DNA of 9,490 bases, taken from assembly GCA_028713595.1 (NCBI GenBank), contig JAQTNZ010000058.1, forward strand, positions 1-9,490. The letters are read 5' to 3'. Within the stretch, counting starts at the first letter, position 1. The number at the start of each line of letters is the position of its first letter. The translations under genes were made by a program, and so were the position numbers. Below, piece after piece: positions 5,174 through 9,490 of the stretch. The stretch comes from Methylovulum sp. Lineage in GTDB: Bacteria; Pseudomonadota; Gammaproteobacteria; Methylococcales; Methylomonadaceae. The notes beneath the pieces are model-generated. The model did not search any database, was not told where the DNA came from, and saw nothing but the letters and a program-made list of their open reading frames with translations.

Positions 5174-6070
5174 ATGCACATTCAGTTACAAAAACACACA
5201 GACCGTAAAGCCAGCCAGATGGACGGCTGGATTTATCTGGGCGGCAAACCCTGTAAAATCATCGTCAAACACCTGGCCCTGTCCGGGGCGTTGGTGCTGT
5301 TGGACCCCGACAGCGCCGAGGATAACCAGCGCCGCTTTAAACGCTTGTCAGTGGCGAAAACCGTTGATTTTTTCCTGCCCTCGCAAGGGATGTCCGGCAT
5401 CGCCGACATTGCTCGGGTGACGATGACCGAACACGGCGTCGTCGCGGTTAGGCTGGCGTTTCAAGATGTCGCCCATCCGGTGGACAGGCCTTATTATTAC
5501 CGTAATGATTACCGCAGCGAAATCGCCGTGCCTGGTAAAATCCAGTTAAACGGCCATTATATGGATTTTTTGACCATCAACATCTCCGTTGACGGCCTGA
5601 TGATCCACTTACCGCACAGCGTTGACATCGAAATCGGGCTGAGCGTAAAGTTTAAATTCCCCCATGCCAAACGTAAAGGCATGGCACGGGTGATGTGGGC
5701 GCAAAACAACGAAGACCATGAGACGCTCATGGGCCTGCAACTGATCCGGCGCGACTTGCTGGACAAGCCCGGCCAGCAGGCCACAACGCATCAGCCCCCG
5801 GTTGCGGGCAGCATCACCCTAAAACGCCACGAGCGCGCCAAACCGCCGATCAGCAGGCTCCAGGGCCTTAGCCTAGCGGTCTCCAGACCAGGCGTTTCGG
5901 CCAGCAAGTCGCCGGAACTGCCCAGCGTCCAGTTTGAGCCGCTGGACGACTGGCCAGGCGATAACCTCTTCCCCGCTGTGCCTAGCGGCGCCTGCATCCC
6001 CACCCCCTTGTTTTGCGGGGAAAACTGGGTAAGCAAAGTGTCCAAACCCGCCAAAATGCGCCAATGGTAA
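5174..6070 (+). CDS. PilZ-domain protein, probable c-di-GMP receptor, 298 aa
   Basis: Residues about 106-195 form a PilZ domain with the complete c-di-GMP signature. RNDYR at 110-114 fits RxxxR, and NISVDG at 136-141 fits (D/N)xSxxG. The N-terminal ~95 residues look like a second, degenerate PilZ-type barrel (WIYLGGKPCKIIVKHLALSGA) lacking both motifs. The C-terminal ~95 residues are proline-rich and probably disordered. No signal peptide or membrane helix is present, so it is likely a cytoplasmic c-di-GMP effector; its target is not shown. I chose ATG 5174 because GGAGG lies five bases before it. ATG 5159, five codons earlier, has no ribosome site. The ABM gene starts 36 bases downstream and may be in the same operon. 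Confidence 0.85.
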   Translation: MHIQLQKHTDRKASQMDGWIYLGGKPCKIIVKHLALSGALVLLDPDSAEDNQRRFKRLSVAKTVDFFLPSQGMSGIADIARVTMTEHGVVAVRLAFQDVAHPVDRPYYYRNDYRSEIAVPGKIQLNGHYMDFLTINISVDGLMIHLPHSVDIEIGLSVKFKFPHAKRKGMARVMWAQNNEDHETLMGLQLIRRDLLDKPGQQATTHQPPVAGSITLKRHERAKPPISRLQGLSLAVSRPGVSASKSPELPSVQFEPLDDWPGDNLFPAVPSGACIPTPLFCGENWVSKVSKPAKMRQW

Positions 6071-6106
6071 ACGCGGGCGTTAACCGCCACTAAAGACAAA
6101 GGCACC

Positions 6107-6415
6107 ATGATATTAGAAGCCGCCGTGCTAAACGTCATCGCCGGGCAAGAGGCGGCCTTTGAAGCCGCCTTTCAACAAGCGTCCGCCCTCATCGCCGCAA
6201 CCGACGGCTATAACGGCCATCAATTGCAACGCTGCCTTGAAAAGCCCAGCCAATACCTGCTGTTGGTCCATTGGCGCAGCCTCGAAGACCACACCCAAGG
6301 CTTTCGCGGCTCCGCCCGCTACCTGGAATGGCGGGCGTTATTGCATCACTTTTATCAGCCCTTCCCGACCGTCGAACATTACACGCTAGTCATGGCCCAA
6401 ACGCCCAAGCCCTAG
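6107..6415 (+). CDS. Antibiotic biosynthesis monooxygenase (ABM) family protein, 102 aa
   Basis: Its length and pattern match the ABM ferredoxin-like fold. It starts with a beta strand (MILEAAVLNVIAGQEAAFEAAF), then a helix, then the strand YLLLVHWRSLEDHTQGFRGS. It ends HFYQPFPTVEHYTLV, the usual closing strand of the family. Family members include small cofactor-free monooxygenases and haem-degrading or quinol-handling enzymes, so the reaction cannot be read from sequence alone. The protein is cytoplasmic and probably dimeric by family analogy. AAAGG lies five bases before the ATG. It follows the PilZ gene closely and is ended by the terminator at 6424-6443. Confidence 0.85.
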   Translation: MILEAAVLNVIAGQEAAFEAAFQQASALIAATDGYNGHQLQRCLEKPSQYLLLVHWRSLEDHTQGFRGSARYLEWRALLHHFYQPFPTVEHYTLVMAQTPKP

Positions 6416-6423
6416 GGCGACTG

Positions 6424-6443
6424 CCCTTAAGCTAAGGGTTTTT
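6424..6443 (+). terminator. Rho-independent terminator after the ABM gene
   Basis: CCCTTA pairs with TAAGGG around AGC, followed directly by TTTTT and a further AT-rich run. It lies 8 bases after the ABM stop codon and closes the PilZ-ABM transcript. Confidence 0.75.
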
Positions 6444-6479
6444 ATATTTATTATCAATTAGATATGAGCATCATAGCTC

Positions 6480-6563
6480 GTTGGGGCGGGCTTGCGAACC
6501 CCAACATGTCAACACACACGACCACCCTAGCCTGTTGTGTTGGGGTTCGTACCTCACCCTAAC
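6480..6563 (+). repeat. 84-bp inverted-REP element, copy A
   Basis: It contains two palindromes in opposite orientation. The first is GTTGGGG..CCCCAAC with loop CGGGCTTGCGAA. The second is GTTGGGGT..ACCCTAAC around TCGTACCTC. They are separated by a spacer that starts with CAACA and ends with TGTTG. It can fold either as two small hairpins or as one long 84-base stem. It is nearly identical to the copies at 7146 and 7792. Confidence 0.85.
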
Positions 6564-6577
6564 CTTGCTGGAAAATT

Positions 6578-7135
6578 ATGATAGATCAAGATGCATCAAA
6601 TTCAACGTTACGATTATTGGTTTGGCAAGCTCTAAAGCAGTATAGCACGACAGCCTTATTGCCAATGTTGCGTGAGCGTGATGACATTGTAAGAACGGCG
6701 GTTGCCCGTGAGTTGCAGATACGAGGTGGGGATGATGTTTTTAAAGAAGCTACCGTTTTAATACTTGAAAAGCGCTTCGAAGATAGGGACATTGCTGCTT
6801 TTTTGCTGGGACAACTGGGTACACCACAGTATCCTTTTCGAGACCAATCCATTCCTTATTTATGCAAATTACTTTCAGATGACTATTGGGAAGTGCGTAG
6901 TACAGCCGCGACTTCGTTGGGACATTTGCGAGCGGATGAAGCGGCTGAGAATTTAATAGTGCTTGTTTCTGATACAGAACCGGAAGTAAGGGAAAGTGTT
7001 GCCTTTGCTTTAAGTTTTTTAACGCGTACACCAGCCATTCATTCCGCTCTTGAGCAACTAATGGGGGATAATAATGCCAATGTACGCGATTGTGCAAATT
7101 GGGCGCTTGAATGTGGGGGAATCTTACAAGTGTAG
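6578..7135 (+). CDS. HEAT-repeat protein, 185 aa, AT-rich
   Basis: It is composed of about five HEAT (PBS lyase-like) helical repeats, roughly at residues 27-49, 57-84, 91-119, 122-150 and 153-179. Typical segments are DDIVRTAVARELQ, DDYWEVRSTAATSLGHL, DTEPEVRESVAFALSFL and NANVRDCANWALECG. There is no signal peptide or catalytic motif, so it is presumably a cytoplasmic binding scaffold. Compact HEAT proteins of this sort are common in accessory and integron-cassette DNA, which is context rather than proof. Third codon positions are AT-richer than in the PilZ gene. It begins 14 bases after repeat copy A, with only a weak GGA before the ATG, and ends 10 bases before copy B. Confidence 0.8.
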   Translation: MIDQDASNSTLRLLVWQALKQYSTTALLPMLRERDDIVRTAVARELQIRGGDDVFKEATVLILEKRFEDRDIAAFLLGQLGTPQYPFRDQSIPYLCKLLSDDYWEVRSTAATSLGHLRADEAAENLIVLVSDTEPEVRESVAFALSFLTRTPAIHSALEQLMGDNNANVRDCANWALECGGILQV

Positions 7136-7145
7136 CGAGTAGCTC

Positions 7146-7229
7146 GTTGGGGTGAGCTTGCGAACCCCAACATTTCAACACACACGACCACCCTACCCTG
7201 TTGTGTTGGGGTTCGTACCTCACCCCAAC
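7146..7229 (+). repeat. 84-bp inverted-REP element, copy B
   Basis: It has the same layout and length as copies A and C. Read on the minus strand its right-hand unit carries the GTAG foot before GTTGGGGT, which supports the REP identification. Only a few positions differ from copy A. Confidence 0.85.
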
Positions 7230-7251
7230 CTACGGCTCTCTCATCTCAAAC

Positions 7252-7258
7252 GTTAGGT
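7252..7258 (+). other. Possible integron cassette boundary (GTTRRRY-type)
   Basis: GTTAGGT fits the integron R' core GTTRRRY, and CTCAAAC immediately before it resembles the usual end of an attC site. It lies 4 bases before the start codon of the next gene, where a cassette boundary would be. It is exactly complementary to ACCTAAC at 7779-7785. No complete attC is visible, so this is tentative. Confidence 0.35.
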
Positions 7259-7262
7259 TTCT

Positions 7263-7784
7263 ATGAAAAAGCCATCTCGCTTTATGCCGCAGTACGTTCG
7301 ACCACGAACACGCCCGCTTGCTTGGGCTTTCCTTTTTGTGCTGGGTGCGGGTTTGTTGTATTTGGCCTGCTCGCATCCTGTGCCAATGCTACTGACAGCA
7401 ATCGGGCTCAGCATCTTTGTCGCAATTGAGCGCCATCGATCACTTGCCAAATTGCGAGCTCTTTCCGATTCGCGGCGCGGAGAGTCCATCTGCAACTTTG
7501 CACGCCAGTTCGATCGACACGTTGTTGATCCGTGGATTATACGGGCCGTTTACGAGCAGCTTCAGAACTACATCAGTCTTGAGCATAAGATTCCGGTTCG
7601 GGCATCCGATACGTTTGATGCCCTTTCAATCAACGACGAGGATTTGGATATGGATCTTGTGCTTGAAATCTCGCAGCGTACTGGCCGCTCGCTCGAACAC
7701 TTAAACCGTAACCCATACTACGGCAAGGTCAGAACCGTGGCCGATCTGGTTTTCTGCTTCAATGCGCAACCAACGATAACCTAA
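7263..7784 (+). CDS. Unknown membrane-anchored protein, possible gene cassette, 173 aa
   Basis: Residues about 19-35 and 39-55 are hydrophobic and could form two close transmembrane helices; the basic N-terminus (KKPSRFMPQYVRPRTR) suggests it stays in the cytoplasm. The C-terminal ~110 residues are soluble, starting DSRRGESICNFARQFD. They contain an acidic helical core (FDALSINDEDLDMDLVLEIS) and end in YYGKVRTVADLVFCFN. That tail has an acyl-carrier-like or DUF1493-like look, but no phosphopantetheine DSL serine is visible. I recall this layout from integron-associated proteins, which I cannot verify here. The start is supported by AGG five bases before the ATG. The gene lies between repeat copies B and C and between complementary 7-bp sites. 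Confidence 0.75.
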   Translation: MKKPSRFMPQYVRPRTRPLAWAFLFVLGAGLLYLACSHPVPMLLTAIGLSIFVAIERHRSLAKLRALSDSRRGESICNFARQFDRHVVDPWIIRAVYEQLQNYISLEHKIPVRASDTFDALSINDEDLDMDLVLEISQRTGRSLEHLNRNPYYGKVRTVADLVFCFNAQPTIT

Positions 7785-7785
7785 C
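7779..7785 (+). other. Possible integron cassette site (RYYYAAC-type), overlapping the stop codon
   Basis: ACCTAAC fits the R'' core RYYYAAC and is the exact complement of GTTAGGT at the other end of the same gene. That pairing is expected for a cassette that once circularised. The rest of an attC is absent; repeat copy C starts 7 bases later. Confidence 0.35.
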
Positions 7786-7791
7786 CAGCCC

Positions 7792-7875
7792 GTTGGGGTG
7801 AGCTTGCGAACCCCAACAGCTCAACACACACGACCACCCTACCCTGTTACGTTGGGGTTCGTACCTCACCCCAAC
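7792..7875 (+). repeat. 84-bp inverted-REP element, copy C
   Basis: Same structure as copies A and B, with a few differences in the spacer (AGC for ATT, TTAC for TTGT). It is flanked by AGCC and GGCT, which extend the outer pairing. A long open frame through it into the next gene is not the real start of that gene. Confidence 0.85.
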
Positions 7876-7917
7876 GGCTCTTTTTTAGCCATACCCTCAC
7901 CCCCCTCTGGAGAAAAC

Positions 7918-8433
7918 ATGAAACGATTGGCCGCCCTAGCCCTGCTGTCCGCCTCCGTCTGCGCCCATGCCGTCACCGATAATGGCAAGGGTATCGAGCT
8001 AAAGCCTTTGCCGGGGCGACACGCCTTGGTCATGACCGAAGACAGGGAGGTTTCCGGCCTGTGCGGGGCGGCGGTGGTGACGATTTCGGGCATAAACCTT
8101 ATGCGTGAGGATGACAATCCCATTAAGGACTTAGAGTTTAATGGCAATAGCTATACCGACTTACAGGTGAAAATAGGCACTAAGACCCATTCTTATGATA
8201 TTTTGTCAGATTACAACATGGTGCACTGCGTCCCCACCGCCAAAGGCCCGCGCTTGCTGGTGGGCAGCAATTGTGGGGGCAGCCTTTGTTCCGATGCAAA
8301 AGACTACACTATCATCAACCTCAGTAACGGCCATCAATTTCCCGCCAAAAACGCCAGCACAGCGTGTGATACCGAGTGCGCCAACAAGGCGTTGGGGTTT
8401 AAATACCTGAAAGAGGGGATGGGGCCGCGTTAG
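7918..8433 (+). CDS. Secreted cysteine-rich protein of unknown function, 171 aa
   Basis: A clear Sec signal peptide (MKRLAALALLSASVCAHA, cleavage before VTD) is followed by a ~153-residue mature domain. That domain has six cysteines, at about 49, 104, 119, 124, 150 and 154, enough for three disulphides. CGGSLC and CDTEC are the tightest pairs. The mature part has alternating hydrophobic stretches suggesting beta structure. No CXXCH or catalytic motif is visible, and I do not recognise the family. The start at 7918 is set by GGAGA four bases upstream and by the signal peptide beginning exactly there; an upstream ATG at 7798 would read through the REP element. It is likely periplasmic or extracellular. 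Confidence 0.75.
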   Translation: MKRLAALALLSASVCAHAVTDNGKGIELKPLPGRHALVMTEDREVSGLCGAAVVTISGINLMREDDNPIKDLEFNGNSYTDLQVKIGTKTHSYDILSDYNMVHCVPTAKGPRLLVGSNCGGSLCSDAKDYTIINLSNGHQFPAKNASTACDTECANKALGFKYLKEGMGPR

Positions 8434-8589
8434 GGTGCATTACGCGCTGATGACACCCCGCACGTTGCCAAGCGCCCCAACCGTCGGGCATGATGCGGGC
8501 GATTATTTTAGGCCAATCACCGCCTACGCTTGGTATTAATGGACGTAATGTAATAAAATGACAACTTTCAACCCATTCGGTGCCAAGCT
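8434..8589. other. Short intergenic stretch
   Basis: It holds a loose pairing of CCCGCA near 8456 with TGCGGG near 8496 and the promoter-like sequence at 8531-8559. No gene is seen. Confidence 0.4.
8531..8559 (+). promoter_or_regulatory. Candidate sigma-70 promoter for the ClpS-like gene
   Basis: TTGGTA and TAAAAT are separated by 17 bp. The -10 matches the consensus at five of six positions and the -35 at four of six. It would give a leader of roughly 25 bases before ATG 8590. Confidence 0.35.
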
Positions 8590-9490
8590 ATGACGGATAT
8601 GGATGATACGACCCAACATTACGAAGTGGTCTTTTATAACGACACTACCACGCCTTTTGAGTTTGTGGCCCGCTTGTTCAAGCACCTGACAGGCCGCCCC
8701 CTGTATGAATGCGAAGAAATGGCGCGGCGGCGCTATTACCTAGGCAAGCACAGCTTTGGCCCTTATCCTGCCGCTGTCGCCGCCGCCATCTGCACGGAAG
8801 CCCAGCAAGCCATCGCTGACGCGGGGCATCGGCTGATGGTAGAATCGGTCAATATCGCCCATCCCGAACAATCCGCCGTCATGGCCTGCTCGTTCTGCGG
8901 CAAGGCCAGCACCGCCGTTGAGAAACTGTTTACCGGCCAAAACGGCGCCATCTGTGACGGCTGTGTTGTTAGCAACGCCGCCATGCTGCAAGAGCTATTA
9001 CCCGCCGCCCAATTAAAATACACGTTTCAGCTATTGGATTGGCATTTTGGCAGCGGCTCACCCGACAAATTCGTCAAGACCAGCCGCACTTACCCGGGGC
9101 GGGTTCGGGCGGATCTGCAAATCGCCATTGACAGCCTCTTTAGCGCCAAGGCCATCCGGGCCATCGGCATCAAGCAGGAATACGGCCACGAACAAATTGA
9201 TTTGACCAGCCTGTGGACTAACGAGCGTAATCCCCGTGGCTTGGCGCCGCTGTCTTTTGAAGAATTGGACGTGGGCGATGCCGCCCCCGTCCAATGCCAA
9301 CTGAACGGTTTATGGTTATTAGAGGATAACGGCGACCGTTACGCAGCCGTCCTCTCGCGTGAGCGTGACTATGCGGGCGGGTTTACCATCTTTTTGGAAA
9401 TCAGCGGCCCACAAGGGGAGCGGACTGCCGAAATCACCCGCAAAGTCTTCGCGCAAATTGAAGACACCATCAAGGCCGCGCACTCTTATC
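8590..9490 (+). CDS. ClpS-like/ClpX zinc-finger fusion, probable AAA+ protein N-terminus (partial)
   Basis: The frame is open from ATG 8590 to the window end (300 codons seen). Residues ~11-88 match a ClpS adaptor: YEVVFYNDTTTPFEFVARLF, then GKHSFGPYPAAVA as the counterpart of the ClpS GKA..GvfTaeVA segment. The Asn and Asp of the N-degron pocket are kept, but the pocket histidine (His66 in E. coli ClpS) aligns with Tyr49. Residues 100-125 form a ClpX-type C4 zinc finger (CSFCGK then ICDGC; cysteines 100, 103, 122, 125). Residues 160-300 are a further domain (TYPGRVRADLQIAIDSLF, GIKQEYGH, NGLWLLEDNGDRYAAVLS) of the sort I associate with the region before an AAA+ ATPase core. No Walker motif lies in the window. 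No clear Shine-Dalgarno sequence precedes the ATG. Confidence 0.8.
   Translation, partial: MTDMDDTTQHYEVVFYNDTTTPFEFVARLFKHLTGRPLYECEEMARRRYYLGKHSFGPYPAAVAAAICTEAQQAIADAGHRLMVESVNIAHPEQSAVMACSFCGKASTAVEKLFTGQNGAICDGCVVSNAAMLQELLPAAQLKYTFQLLDWHFGSGSPDKFVKTSRTYPGRVRADLQIAIDSLFSAKAIRAIGIKQEYGHEQIDLTSLWTNERNPRGLAPLSFEELDVGDAAPVQCQLNGLWLLEDNGDRYAAVLSRERDYAGGFTIFLEISGPQGERTAEITRKVFAQIEDTIKAAHSY

Noticed and set aside
6750..7223. 157-codon frame on the minus strand
   Set aside because: It is antisense to the HEAT-repeat gene, whose clear repeat pattern identifies the real strand, and it starts inside repeat copy B.
6480..7875. CRISPR array
   Set aside because: The repeats are 84 bp and palindromic in REP style, with spacing of about 560-580 bp filled by genes, not short unique spacers. 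No cas genes are present.
7798..7917. Longer start for the cysteine-rich secreted protein
   Set aside because: The extra 40 codons translate REP copy C, whereas ATG 7918 has a ribosome site and begins a proper signal peptide.
8740..9300. Minus-strand frames at the right end
   Set aside because: They are antisense to the ClpS/zinc-finger frame, which shows recognisable domains and stays open to the window end.
1..9490. tRNA or rRNA genes
   Set aside because: No cloverleaf with a TTC-containing T-arm and CCA-type acceptor, and no rRNA-like conserved segment, was seen on either strand by eye.

Overview
The window looks like an accessory-rich stretch of a Gram-negative proteobacterial chromosome. 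The support is Sec signal peptides, a CXXCH c-type cytochrome, a PilZ protein, a ClpS-type domain and many REP-type palindromes beginning with GTAG. A gammaproteobacterium, possibly a methanotroph-like one, is my guess; no marker gene settles it. Most long-resident genes are moderately GC-rich. Two genes (587-1069 and 6578-7135) are visibly AT-richer and look acquired.

Left part (1-1380): a repeat-dense, eroded zone. It holds a start-less 3' gene fragment behind a REP palindrome, a 151-bp MITE with near-perfect terminal inverted repeats and TA at both borders, and an AT-rich unknown gene. This zone is bracketed by inverted copies of a 32-bp repeat and followed by further REP-like inverted repeats. 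Next, on the minus strand, comes a secreted monohaem cytochrome-like protein (1382-2857).

Middle part (2858-6443): a 520-bp AT-rich intergenic stretch, then an unknown small protein and a TPR protein (3380-4393) whose stop codon lies inside a REP. A 760-bp non-coding region follows. It contains an inverted REP pair, two identical 15-bp palindromes 133 bp apart, a strong TTCG-loop hairpin and a possible three-way-junction RNA. That region leads into a PilZ protein with a complete c-di-GMP motif and a short antibiotic-biosynthesis-monooxygenase-type protein, closed by a rho-independent terminator.

Right part (6480-7875): two small accessory genes (a HEAT-repeat protein and a membrane protein of unknown function) lie between three near-identical 84-bp inverted-REP elements in direct orientation. 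The second gene is also bounded by GTTAGGT and its exact complement ACCTAAC, as expected for an integron gene cassette, although no complete attC is visible. After the third element come a cysteine-rich secreted protein and the start of a large protein that runs off the window. That last protein joins a ClpS-like domain to a ClpX-type C4 zinc finger and is probably the N-terminal part of an AAA+ protein.

The genes do not form one obvious pathway. The most notable items are the repeat-punctuated cassette-like array, the ClpS/zinc-finger fusion, the structured leader and twin palindromes before the PilZ gene, and the MITE/REP nest at the left end.
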